Shown here: in pieces, positions 54,246-63,047 of the stretch
How positions within the stretch are numbered: position 1 is the stretch's first letter
Layout of the letters: every line of letters begins with the position of its first letter
DNA from: an uncultured Alphaproteobacteria bacterium
GTDB lineage: Bacteria > Pseudomonadota > Alphaproteobacteria > HIMB59 > GCA-002718135
Direction: 5' to 3'
NCBI GenBank assembly: GCA_902623255.1
Contig: CACNSY010000001.1
Span: 143,463 to 207,462 of the forward strand
Length of the DNA stretch: 64,000 bases
The notes under the pieces: model-generated
Databases searched by the model: none
What the model saw: the letters and a program-made list of their open reading frames with translations, nothing else
What the model was told of the DNA's origin: nothing
Program-made: the position numbers and the translations under genes

Positions 54246-54362
54246 TTATATAATTTTGAAATAAACAACAATAAAATCAAGGATCATAAATATTATAAAT
54301 AGTATTGCCACTCTAGTTAATGACCATTGACCTTTTGGAAAAATAAAATTTAGGAACTTCAT
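54246..54362 (-). CDS. Possible small membrane protein (38 aa)
   Basis: Manual translation [38 protein letters not shown]; fits between two same-strand genes. Confidence 0.4.
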   Translation of the reverse strand: MKFLNFIFPKGQWSLTRVAILFIIFMILDFIVVYFKII

Positions 54363-54368
54363 ATTAAT

Positions 54369-54974
54369 TTACTTACCCTTTAACCTAATCCATTTAATGC
54401 AATCTTCAAGTCTGTCATCTCCCCAAAATACTTCTTTGCCATCATATACAAATGTAGGACTTCCAAAAACTCCTTTTTTGTAGGCATATTCAGTATTGCT
54501 TAGATATTTATCTTTTATTTCCTGTGTATTAGCTTTCTTTATAGTTTCTTCTGAATCTAGGTTAAGCTCTTTAAATATTTCGTTTAAGTTTGGCTGTGTA
54601 GCTGGTTCTTTTCCTTGCTGAAACCATCTTTGATATGTTTTGTAAACATAATCAACTCCCCAACCTTCATTCATTCCAAGAATTGCAATTTGATTTGCTA
54701 AATCAAATTCTTTTAATGGATATGGTGCTGGCACCTTAGCTTCAAAGCCATAAAATTTTGCTCGTCTTTCAATATCTCTCCACATGTAATCTGATTTTAT
54801 TTTTTTGGCTGGTGGCGTGAATGGAATGTTATCCATATCCATCATAATTTTTCTTACACTAAAGGGATGCCAATTAAATTTGATGTTTTCTTTTTCTGCA
54901 ACCTCATTCAACCTATTGACTGTTAAATACGTATAAGTACTTCCTATTGAAAACCAAAAATTTACCTCTTCCAT
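54369..54974 (-). CDS. 2-hydroxychromene-2-carboxylate isomerase / DsbA-family protein
   Basis: VNFWFSIGSTYTYLTVNRL, NWHPFSVRKI, GVFGSPTFVYDGKEVFWGDDRL. Confidence 0.88.
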   Translation of the reverse strand: MEEVNFWFSIGSTYTYLTVNRLNEVAEKENIKFNWHPFSVRKIMMDMDNIPFTPPAKKIKSDYMWRDIERRAKFYGFEAKVPAPYPLKEFDLANQIAILGMNEGWGVDYVYKTYQRWFQQGKEPATQPNLNEIFKELNLDSEETIKKANTQEIKDKYLSNTEYAYKKGVFGSPTFVYDGKEVFWGDDRLEDCIKWIRLKGK

Positions 54975-55000
54975 AAAATTACTTTATAAATTTTATATTT

Positions 55001-55852
55001 TTATTCAACAATTATTTCATCCGGTGTTGTATCGATATCAATACTTGGATCCCACGTAATACCACTTTTACCTGATCCAAATTTTGCACCTTTGTTTGTG
55101 AATGGAAGTTTGTATAATTCAGATTCAAAATATTTTTGCATTTTGGGAAGTTGTTTAAAGTTATTAAAAAAATCTGAAATCAGAGGATATTTAAGCAACG
55201 CAAAAACATTATTTTTATCTGCATGTTCAACAAAATTATAATAAAGTAAGAACTCACAATAAAGATCTAAAGTATCAAAAAGGTTAAAGTCTGGAGAAGA
55301 AATTTTATTACCTACTAAATATAATTTTGTTTTGCTTTTCTCTTTTGAAGAAAGCCAATGTTCAAATTTTTGAAGTTTACCAGAATTAGAATTTTCAAAT
55401 GCAGTATTGTAAACTTCTTTAGCTGCTAATAATTCTTCATCTTTAGAATTAAAATGAGTGTAAGCAAATCTTGTTACAATTGATCTTAAATCTACAGTTT
55501 CTTGGAGTAACTGCTCACATTCCAGTTCTTCCTCTTGCGTCTCACCAAACATACCAAATTCTTTGCCCAAAAAAGTAAGACAGGTATTGGAATGAGATAT
55601 TATGAATTCTTTATCATCCTTAAAATATTTTAAGTATGGCAAATTAATTAAACTATTTTTTTTCTTTAAATCAATTTTATCATTATCATGCCATGAACTT
55701 CCCTCATATATAATCTGATTATTTTCTTCTTTAGGAAGTACTTTATAAATTTTTGCTATTAGAGGAACACCTGCATAAATAATCATTTGTCTTGATGCAG
55801 AGCCAAGTCCTTTTGTACTCCAATATCCTAGTGTAATTTTATTCACATCCAT
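55001..55852 (-). CDS. Glutathione S-transferase-like protein
   Basis: N-terminal LGYWSTKGLGSASRQMIIYAGV and helical C-terminal domain. Confidence 0.75.
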   Translation of the reverse strand: MDVNKITLGYWSTKGLGSASRQMIIYAGVPLIAKIYKVLPKEENNQIIYEGSSWHDNDKIDLKKKNSLINLPYLKYFKDDKEFIISHSNTCLTFLGKEFGMFGETQEEELECEQLLQETVDLRSIVTRFAYTHFNSKDEELLAAKEVYNTAFENSNSGKLQKFEHWLSSKEKSKTKLYLVGNKISSPDFNLFDTLDLYCEFLLYYNFVEHADKNNVFALLKYPLISDFFNNFKQLPKMQKYFESELYKLPFTNKGAKFGSGKSGITWDPSIDIDTTPDEIIVE

Positions 55853-56024
55853 ATAAATTATAATTTAAATTAAATATTATTTTATAATCATTCTAAATTT
55901 AATTTATAACAAAATCATAATAATTCTTTATTTTTAGAGCTTTCTTGGAATAAAATACATTAAAAATATTATTAAAAAAAAATATTTTTAATCTCTATGT
56001 AATAAATTCATAATAATCATCTTA

Positions 56025-56663
56025 TTGCAATTAACAAAGGAGGTAAATATGTTTGCAACATGGAAAATAAGAACTGACTACGCAAATGCTGTAGATATTT
56101 TTGATAAAGTTTCACCTTGGTTTAAAGAAAGTGGAGCTCGAATGACTAATGTTACGCATAATATTGGTGGTGATGATAATACATTCACTATGGTAGCAGG
56201 ATTTGAGAGTTATGAAGCATTTGGAAAAAATGATGATGCTTGGGCTTCATCTCCAGAATGGTGGCAAAAAATGCAACCAAATTTTGTAAACAATCAATTA
56301 GTTGAAGCTGTATATTTAACTGAATTGATTGGAAATATTAAAGGTGCTACTGAGGAAATGCCTGTATGGGCACATTTTGTTTTTAGTCATCCAGATGTGG
56401 ATGCTATAAAAAAAAGTTTTGAAATTGATGAAAAACACTACATGTCAAATGGTTCATCAGGAATTGCAATTCATAGAATGTTTGGTGATAGAAATAATCA
56501 ATATTTATTTGCTGCAAGGTTTAAAAGTATGCAAGAGTTAGGCAAGTGCATGGATGCTAACCAAAATTCTCCAGATTATTGGGAAAGTCATAAAGATTAT
56601 TATGCAAACTTAACTATTCATCTAAATTATAATGCTAGAGTAATTAGAAGAGATATTTATTAA
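56025..56663 (+). CDS. Conserved hypothetical, two ferredoxin-like/dimeric alpha-beta-barrel half repeats, paralog 1 (probable start 56049)
   Basis: AAGGAGG SD just before ATG 56049 (MFATWKIRTDYANAV...); two internally similar halves. Confidence 0.7.
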   Translation: MQLTKEVNMFATWKIRTDYANAVDIFDKVSPWFKESGARMTNVTHNIGGDDNTFTMVAGFESYEAFGKNDDAWASSPEWWQKMQPNFVNNQLVEAVYLTELIGNIKGATEEMPVWAHFVFSHPDVDAIKKSFEIDEKHYMSNGSSGIAIHRMFGDRNNQYLFAARFKSMQELGKCMDANQNSPDYWESHKDYYANLTIHLNYNARVIRRDIY

Positions 56664-56676
56664 AAAAGGAGGAAAT

Positions 56677-57291
56677 ATGATTGTAGGAAGTTGGACATAC
56701 AGTATATCTAATGCGAATGCTATTAAAGCATACAATACTGCAGCAGAATATTTTAAAAAATATGGTGCTGTTGGATCATCACTTGCAAGCCATCTTGGAA
56801 GAGATAATGGTTTGTACACAACAAACATTGGATATGAAAATTATGCTCATTTTGGAGAGGTAGATGATAAATTATCTAATGATGAAAATTGGGCAAAGGA
56901 TATGGAGCCATTCTTTTCTGACACTAAATGGGAAACAAATAATTTTTACGAACCATTGGTTCATAATATGCCTTCAGATGCTGGTATTAAACCTGTTTTT
57001 GCACAGTGGATGTTTTATCATAAAGATATCAACTTAATTCAAGATAAAGGTGATATTTTTATTAAAGCTTGGATGGATAATGGCGCAACAGGAGGATCTG
57101 TTGGTAGGATGAATGGAAAAGATAATGGCTCCTTCGGATTTGCTGTTCGTTTCAATACTATGAAAGAATATGGTTTAGCTCAAGACAAACTAAATGGTGA
57201 TAATTTTTGGTCGGATCATAAAGATTTTCTAGATGAAGTAGAGCCAAGAGGCATGAGTCTTGTAAGAATCTTAGAAACAAATTGGGAATAA
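56677..57291 (+). CDS. Conserved hypothetical, two ferredoxin-like/dimeric alpha-beta-barrel half repeats, paralog 2
   Basis: Strong AAGGAGG SD; MIVGSWTYSISNANAIKAYNTAAEYFKKYGAVG...; similar to upstream gene. Confidence 0.75.
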   Translation: MIVGSWTYSISNANAIKAYNTAAEYFKKYGAVGSSLASHLGRDNGLYTTNIGYENYAHFGEVDDKLSNDENWAKDMEPFFSDTKWETNNFYEPLVHNMPSDAGIKPVFAQWMFYHKDINLIQDKGDIFIKAWMDNGATGGSVGRMNGKDNGSFGFAVRFNTMKEYGLAQDKLNGDNFWSDHKDFLDEVEPRGMSLVRILETNWE

Positions 57292-57295
57292 TTTT

Positions 57296-57322
57296 ATAGC
57301 AGGAATTTTATTCCTGCTATTT
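57296..57322 (+). terminator. Terminator-like hairpin after the tandem hypothetical genes
   Basis: ATAGCAGGAA-tttta-TTCCTGCTATTT. Confidence 0.75.
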
Positions 57323-57336
57323 AAATAGATTTTAAT

Positions 57337-57414
57337 ATGTATTTATTATCAGTTATCTGGGGTTTTAATGGTTTGGCTATATTTTACTTAATTAAAAAAA
57401 ATCAAAATTCATAA
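57337..57414 (+). CDS. Possible 25-aa membrane peptide
   Basis: Manual translation MYLLSVIWGFNGLAIFYLIKKNQNS*; no clear SD. Confidence 0.2.
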   Translation: MYLLSVIWGFNGLAIFYLIKKNQNS

Positions 57415-57591
57415 TAATTATTTTTAATGTGGATAATATGCTCAAATAATTAAAATTTTTTTTGGCAAAAAAAAGCAATTCTTTCCTGAATCCTCAATCA
57501 AAATAGAGAGGCATAATCCATAAGTTATTAATATTTAATAATAATTTTTAGAAACTTTTATGTCATATTCTTCAAATATTTATTTAAAAAA

Positions 57592-58932
57592 ATGGGGGTA
57601 AAAATGAAAATTATATCAATTTTTATTAGCTTCTTGTTTTTATCATTTTCGTTAAACGCTGACACTATCAAGTATTGGACTACTGAAGAACAGCCTGCAA
57701 GAATGATGAAGCAAGTTCAAATGGCTGTGGACTTTAATAAGGCGTCTGGCCATAATGTTACTGTTATACCAATTTCAGAGAGTGAAATGGGTAAAAGAGC
57801 TGTAGCTGGTTTTGCTGCAGATGATTTGCCGGATGTAATCTATACTACTTTGCAGTATATTTTACCATGGGCTGAAGAAGGTATAATTGATGTAGATGCT
57901 ACAAACGAAGTAGTTAATATGTTAGGTGCTTCTACTTTTGGGGAAAAAGCTCTAGGCATGGCAAGTTACGATAGTAAATTTGCTGGTGTGCCAGTTGATG
58001 GTTGGACTCAAATGGTAGTATACAGAAAAGATCTTTTTGAAGAAAAAGGTTTAGCTGCACCAAATACTTTTGATAACATTCTAAAAGCAATTGATGCACT
58101 ACACAATCCACCAAATATGTATGGATTTGTGGCAGCAACAAAAACTGATGAAAACTTTATGAGTCAGGTATTGGAACACGTGCTTTTAGCAAATGGATGT
58201 TCGCCTGTTGATTCTTCAGGGATTGCCGAAATGGGTAGTGCTTGTGTTGAAGCAATTGATTTTTATGAAGAATTAGCAAAAGCAAGTCCTCCAGGTGATT
58301 TATTCTGGCAACAATCTCGTGAATTATATTTTGCTGGTAAAGCAGCTATGATTATTTGGTCACCTTTTATTATGGATGAATTAGCTGGTCTTAGAGACTC
58401 AGCGCCTCCAACAATAAATGATGATCCAACTTCACCAGAATTAGCAAGTAAAACTGGTTTCATTACTAACTTTGCTGGTCCAAGTAACCCAAGTGGTGCT
58501 GCATGGGCGGATGTTAGATTTATGATTATTACAGATTCTGCTAATACAGAAGTTGCACAGGAATGGATAAAATATGCTGTTGGCGATGGTTATGTTCAAA
58601 CTTTAAGTATCGCTCCTGAAGGTAAATTTCCTGTTCGTAGAGGAGATGCTTCAGACTCAGATAAATTTGTCCAAGCTTGGAGTAGCTTACCTGTAGGTGT
58701 AGATCGAAAAGCACCACTTAAAGATTTATATGATGCATCAGTTATTAATGACATTGTTGCAGGGCTAGATGTTGCTGAAAGATGGGGAGTCAAAGAAGGC
58801 CAGCTATCTGCAGCTTCAAAAGTAATTAATAGTCAAATTATAAATCGTGAGGTTAGAGAAGTTATAGATGGTAACAAATCTGCTAGTGATGCAGTAGCTG
58901 CTATCAATAGCCAAATTAGCGATATAGACTAA
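57592..58932 (+). CDS. Extracellular solute-binding protein (family 1); probable start 57604
   Basis: Signal peptide MKIISIFISFLFLSFSLNADTIKYWTTEEQPARMMKQ; GGGGGT SD precedes ATG 57604. Confidence 0.92.
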   Translation: MGVKMKIISIFISFLFLSFSLNADTIKYWTTEEQPARMMKQVQMAVDFNKASGHNVTVIPISESEMGKRAVAGFAADDLPDVIYTTLQYILPWAEEGIIDVDATNEVVNMLGASTFGEKALGMASYDSKFAGVPVDGWTQMVVYRKDLFEEKGLAAPNTFDNILKAIDALHNPPNMYGFVAATKTDENFMSQVLEHVLLANGCSPVDSSGIAEMGSACVEAIDFYEELAKASPPGDLFWQQSRELYFAGKAAMIIWSPFIMDELAGLRDSAPPTINDDPTSPELASKTGFITNFAGPSNPSGAAWADVRFMIITDSANTEVAQEWIKYAVGDGYVQTLSIAPEGKFPVRRGDASDSDKFVQAWSSLPVGVDRKAPLKDLYDASVINDIVAGLDVAERWGVKEGQLSAASKVINSQIINREVREVIDGNKSASDAVAAINSQISDID

Positions 58933-58951
58933 ATTTTTTTTTTATCGTATT

Positions 58952-58977
58952 AAAGGCGACATATATTGTCGCCTTTT
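58952..58977 (+). terminator. Hairpin between binding-protein and permease genes
   Basis: AAAGGCGAC-atatatt-GTCGCCTTTT. Confidence 0.8.
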
Positions 58978-58982
58978 CATTA

Positions 58983-60224
58983 ATGTTTAACTTAAATAAA
59001 GAAGCAAAATTAGCATACACAATGCTAATTCCTACAATTAGTATCGTTTTTTTAATTATATTATTTCCTATTTTTGGAAATTTTTGGTTAAGCTTTAAAG
59101 AAGTTAAACTTGGAGATTTAAGAGCGCCACAACCTATCATAAAAGAAAAACTTAAGACTAAGGATATAGAACCTGGAGATGATATTTTAATTGAATATAG
59201 ATTCAAAAATAGTTCACAAAAAAAACCAATATTTAATATAGAAATTACTGATAAAATTTCAGAATTTATTTCACCTGTAGAAATTGCTGAAGGATGTTCA
59301 GTAAATAATAATTTATTGAGTTGTTATTTTGAAGAATGGAAACCAAAATATAATGAAAAAATAATTTTTAAATTTAAAGCGAATGATAATTTTGAAATAG
59401 ATAATTTCAATCCAAAAGAAAGCAAACCAAGAGGTGTTGCTGATGCAGATAATATTTTAACAAACTTAAAATTTTCTCTTAAAAATTTTCAAAAAATATT
59501 ACAAAAAAATGAAACAATAGAAAATATAAAGGTAACTTTTTTATATTCTTTTTTTGCTACTATCGGAGCATTATTTTTAGGTATAAGTGCTGCTTTATTA
59601 CTTGAAAAAAATTTTTTAGGAAAAGGGTTTTTTAGAGGGTTATTTTTATTTCCGTTTGTTTCTCCTGTAATAGCAGTAGCATTTACCTGGGTTTACATTT
59701 TAGATCCTTTTAAGGGCTTTCTTAATAATTATTTATTAAACAACGAATTTATAAGTGAGCCAATTTTTTTCTTAGGACTAAAAAAAGTTGATTTTCTTGG
59801 GTTTGATTTTCCATTTACTCTATTTATTGTAATTCTTTTTGAGAGCTGGAGATATTTTCCATTAGCTTTTTTATTTATACTAGCAAGATTACAAGCTATT
59901 CCAAAAGATCTTTATGAGGCATCGGATATTGATGGAGCAACAAGAATACAACAGTTTTTTTACATTACATTACCGCAATTACTTGGAGTTATTTCCCTAC
60001 TTTTCATTTTACGTTTCATTTGGAACTTTAATAAGTTTGAGGATATATTTTTATTAACGGGGGGTAATGCTGGAACTAGAACATTAACGGTTCAGGTGTA
60101 CGATGAAGCTTTTGCACTTTCAAATATGGGCACTGCATCTTCAGTAGCTGTACTTATATTTATTCTTCTGGCAATTTTTGTTTTCATTCATCAAAAAATA
60201 GCACCTAAGGATATAGAAGAATGA
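58983..60224 (+). CDS. Sugar ABC transporter permease (MalF-like) with DUF11-like extracytoplasmic insertion
   Basis: EAA motif IPKDLYEASDIDGATRIQQFFYITLPQLLGV; insert between TM1 and the rest containing IEYRFKNSSQKKPIFNIEITDKISEFISPVEIAEGCSVNNNLLSCYFEEWKPKYNEKIIFKFKAND. Confidence 0.88.
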   Translation: MFNLNKEAKLAYTMLIPTISIVFLIILFPIFGNFWLSFKEVKLGDLRAPQPIIKEKLKTKDIEPGDDILIEYRFKNSSQKKPIFNIEITDKISEFISPVEIAEGCSVNNNLLSCYFEEWKPKYNEKIIFKFKANDNFEIDNFNPKESKPRGVADADNILTNLKFSLKNFQKILQKNETIENIKVTFLYSFFATIGALFLGISAALLLEKNFLGKGFFRGLFLFPFVSPVIAVAFTWVYILDPFKGFLNNYLLNNEFISEPIFFLGLKKVDFLGFDFPFTLFIVILFESWRYFPLAFLFILARLQAIPKDLYEASDIDGATRIQQFFYITLPQLLGVISLLFILRFIWNFNKFEDIFLLTGGNAGTRTLTVQVYDEAFALSNMGTASSVAVLIFILLAIFVFIHQKIAPKDIEE

Positions 60225-61426
60225 CAAATAATATTTATCAGTTTTTTTTCATTTATTTATATTCAATAATTACGCTATTTTTATTAGCTGTAATTGGAGA
60301 TTTTGTTTCAATATCAATTTTTCTCTCAAAAAATATATTTATTTATAAAAATATTTTTCTATATTGTTTCCTTTACGCAATTTGTTTTTTTGCAATACGA
60401 ATTATAATTACCAATCAAGTCTCTAACATTTTTATTTTTATAATATCTTTAGCCTTATCGTATTTTTTTCTAATTAATAAAGAAATTAATGCCTATCAAT
60501 TATTAATTATTTTATCAGTGTTTATAGCTTTTAATCTACTGTTACAAAAATATTTTACAGCTAAAAATTTTAGTAATTTTTTATTTGAAGTTTCTTTTTT
60601 AAAATTTCTTAAAACAAATAGTTTAATATTTTTTTCTTTTATAATTATTTTTCCTTTTTATTTAATGTTTGTATCAAGCTTAAAAAGCCAAATGGTTTTG
60701 TTACAAAACCCAACTGATTTAAGTATTCCATTTTTTTATTCAATATCAGATTTTTTTTCGAGCTATATTGCTGTTATCACTCAATACAACTTTTTAAATT
60801 TTGCTTTAAACAGCACTATTGTCTCATTTGTAACTGTTTTCGTCAGTTTGTTTTTTTCTATTCCAGGTGCATATGCAGTTGCACGCTTAAGATTTGCAGG
60901 AAGATCAAAAATATCATCATCTATTTTAATAATATATATGGTTCCGGCAATAGTACTTGTAATTCCACTTTATGTTATATTCAGTCAACTTGGTTTTAGA
61001 AATAGCTTGTTTAGTCTAATGATTGTTTATCCGGCAACAACTATTCCTGTTGCACTTTACATGTTGCAAGGATATTTCAAAGGTATCCCATATGAACTAG
61101 AAGAGTCTGCTCTTATTGATGGATGTTCTCGTATTGGGGTCATATTAAGAATTACATTACCATTAAGTGTGCCAGCTATTTTATCTGTTTCATTGTACGT
61201 ATTTATGATTGCTTGGAATGAATTCTTATTTGCCTTTATGTTTTTAGATAATCAAGAATATTTTACTATACCAAGAGGTCTTTATACTCAACTTGATGAT
61301 CAAGAAGTGCCAAGACAATATTTGATGGCTGGGTCTGTGATGATAACTGTGCCTGTACTATTATTATTTTTTATTTTTGAAAGATATTTGGTAGGAGGCT
61401 TAACTGCAGGAAGCGTTAAAGGATAA
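60221..61426 (+). CDS. Carbohydrate ABC transporter permease (MalG-like) with N-terminal TM extension
   Basis: EAA motif IPYELEESALIDGCSRIGVILRITLPLSVPAIL; C-term RYLVGGLTAGSVKG; about 140 aa extra hydrophobic N-terminus. Confidence 0.9.
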   Translation: MTNNIYQFFFIYLYSIITLFLLAVIGDFVSISIFLSKNIFIYKNIFLYCFLYAICFFAIRIIITNQVSNIFIFIISLALSYFFLINKEINAYQLLIILSVFIAFNLLLQKYFTAKNFSNFLFEVSFLKFLKTNSLIFFSFIIIFPFYLMFVSSLKSQMVLLQNPTDLSIPFFYSISDFFSSYIAVITQYNFLNFALNSTIVSFVTVFVSLFFSIPGAYAVARLRFAGRSKISSSILIIYMVPAIVLVIPLYVIFSQLGFRNSLFSLMIVYPATTIPVALYMLQGYFKGIPYELEESALIDGCSRIGVILRITLPLSVPAILSVSLYVFMIAWNEFLFAFMFLDNQEYFTIPRGLYTQLDDQEVPRQYLMAGSVMITVPVLLLFFIFERYLVGGLTAGSVKG

Positions 61427-61484
61427 TCAAGTCAATTATGAATGATTTGAGTAAATATTTTGCTTATGCTAATATTACATAAGT

Positions 61485-61559
61485 GCTGATATAGTATAAT
61501 GGTTATTACAGGCCGTTGGTAACGGTCAGATTCAAGTTCGATTCTCGGTATCAGCACCA
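61485..61559 (+). tRNA. tRNA-Thr(GGT), CCA encoded, atypical arms
   Basis: GCTGATATAGTATAATGGTTATTACAGGCCGTTGGTAACGGTCAGATTCAAGTTCGATTCTCGGTATCAGCACCA; acceptor and anticodon stems close, A:C mismatch in T stem. Confidence 0.85.
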
Positions 61560-61564
61560 TAGAA

Positions 61565-61948
61565 ATGAAATATGCAATTATAATTCTAATTTTTTTTATA
61601 AATTTTGAAATAATGGCCAAACAAATATCTGATTTTAATTGGGAGAAAAGAATAGTTATAATTTCCTTTGAAAAAAAAGAGGATCAAATATTTCTTTTTA
61701 CTCAAAAATTTGTTTCTGAAAATAAATGTTCAATAAACGATAGAAATTTGAAATTTATATACTTTGAAAAATTCAAAAATAAGGAATTTGAAACACCAAC
61801 TTTTCTAAATAAATATGGAATATGGTTAATCGGATACGACGGCTCAATTAAAGATTATAGTATAAATGAAAAAATTTTTATACGCTTATTTAAATTGATT
61901 GATTCTATGCCTATGAGAAAAAATGAAATGATAAATGATCAATGTTAA
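61565..61948 (+). CDS. DUF4174-like secreted protein
   Basis: Signal peptide; ISDFNWEKRIVIISF...NDRNLKFIYF...YGIWLIGYDGSIKDYS...IDSMPMRKNEM. Confidence 0.75.
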   Translation: MKYAIIILIFFINFEIMAKQISDFNWEKRIVIISFEKKEDQIFLFTQKFVSENKCSINDRNLKFIYFEKFKNKEFETPTFLNKYGIWLIGYDGSIKDYSINEKIFIRLFKLIDSMPMRKNEMINDQC

Positions 61949-62346
61949 ATTTTTTTGAAATTTCTAAAGATAAAAAATAAATTTAAAATACTCAATATAG
62001 AAAAGAAAATTGCATTAGTTGCAATAATGTTTAGACTTGTTTCACCAGGATTATTCGTAAAAACATATCTCCAGAAATTTAATGATACTAAAACTTGAAA
62101 AATAAATATTAAAATAATAAATGGTAGTTGTTTTTCTATTCCTCTGAACATAATTATTATGTAAGCTAAAACAAAAGTAACAAATATTATTCCTACAATT
62201 TCTGATAAACCCGCTACTGCATGATTAAAAAAACCTAAATTGTTCATAGCAAATTCATCAGTGAATATTAAAAGTTGAATAGCGTAGTATGAAAAGAAAA
62301 TAATATTTAGAATAATGATAAAAATATCTATATTTTTTTTGAACAT
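61945..62346 (-). CDS. Hypothetical four-TM membrane protein
   Basis: 133 aa, about four hydrophobic segments. Confidence 0.6.
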   Translation of the reverse strand: MFKKNIDIFIIILNIIFFSYYAIQLLIFTDEFAMNNLGFFNHAVAGLSEIVGIIFVTFVLAYIIIMFRGIEKQLPFIILIFIFQVLVSLNFWRYVFTNNPGETSLNIIATNAIFFSILSILNLFFIFRNFKKI

Positions 62347-62381
62347 AACTGTGTATCATGTAAAAAAATTAAATAATCAAT

Positions 62382-63038
62382 ATGGAAATTACATTATACT
62401 ATTTTAAAATCCCTTTTTGGAGAGCAGAAGTTACAAGATTAGCTTTATTTATAGGAGGCATTCCATTCAATGATTATCGTGTTGAAGGAAAAGAAATAGA
62501 TGACTTGAAGGCAACGGGATTATTACCAAACAAACGAAAAGCTCCTTTTAAGCAATTACCTGTATTGGATATTGATGGAAAAATAATTGCGCAAACAGGA
62601 GCAATTGCCAGATTTTGTGGGAAGTTATCCGGCTTATATCCAAAAGATAATGATTTTGATGCAGCACAAATTGATCAAATAATTGATACGGCACAAGACA
62701 TAAACTATCTGGTAACTCTGTCTAGTAGAGATAAAGAGAAGGAACGATTAGAATTGGCTAGAAAAATATTAGCAACAAAACATCTACCAAAATGGTTTCA
62801 GTTTCTTGAAAATTTACTTGAGAAAAATAATGAATCTAATTTTTTTGTTGGTAAAAATATTTCTATTGCTGATTTGGCAATATGGAGACTACTTGGCTGG
62901 CTAACCTCTGGACTTTTAGATGGTGTACCAATAGATATATTAGAACCTTATGAAAGGTTAAAAAAATTCAGAGAAGAAGTATATAATCATCCTAAAGTTC
63001 ATGAATGGATGATTAAAACATATGGGAAAGTTATATAA
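62382..63038 (+). CDS. Glutathione S-transferase
   Basis: ITLYYFKIPFWRAEVTRLALFIGGIPFNDYRV, KQLPVLDIDGKIIAQTGAIARFCGKLSGLYP. Confidence 0.9.
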   Translation: MEITLYYFKIPFWRAEVTRLALFIGGIPFNDYRVEGKEIDDLKATGLLPNKRKAPFKQLPVLDIDGKIIAQTGAIARFCGKLSGLYPKDNDFDAAQIDQIIDTAQDINYLVTLSSRDKEKERLELARKILATKHLPKWFQFLENLLEKNNESNFFVGKNISIADLAIWRLLGWLTSGLLDGVPIDILEPYERLKKFREEVYNHPKVHEWMIKTYGKVI

Positions 63039-63047
63039 TTTATAAAC

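Noticed and set aside
55959-55992. 12-bp perfect inverted repeat ATTAAAAATATT/AATATTTTTAAT
   Set aside because: Pure A/T repeat in very AT-rich intergenic DNA; could be chance or a weak terminator, too little information to call.
61432-61620. Minus-strand 62-aa ORF
   Set aside because: Antisense to tRNA-Thr and the start of the DUF4174-like gene (MVLIPRIELESD... is antisense tRNA peptide).
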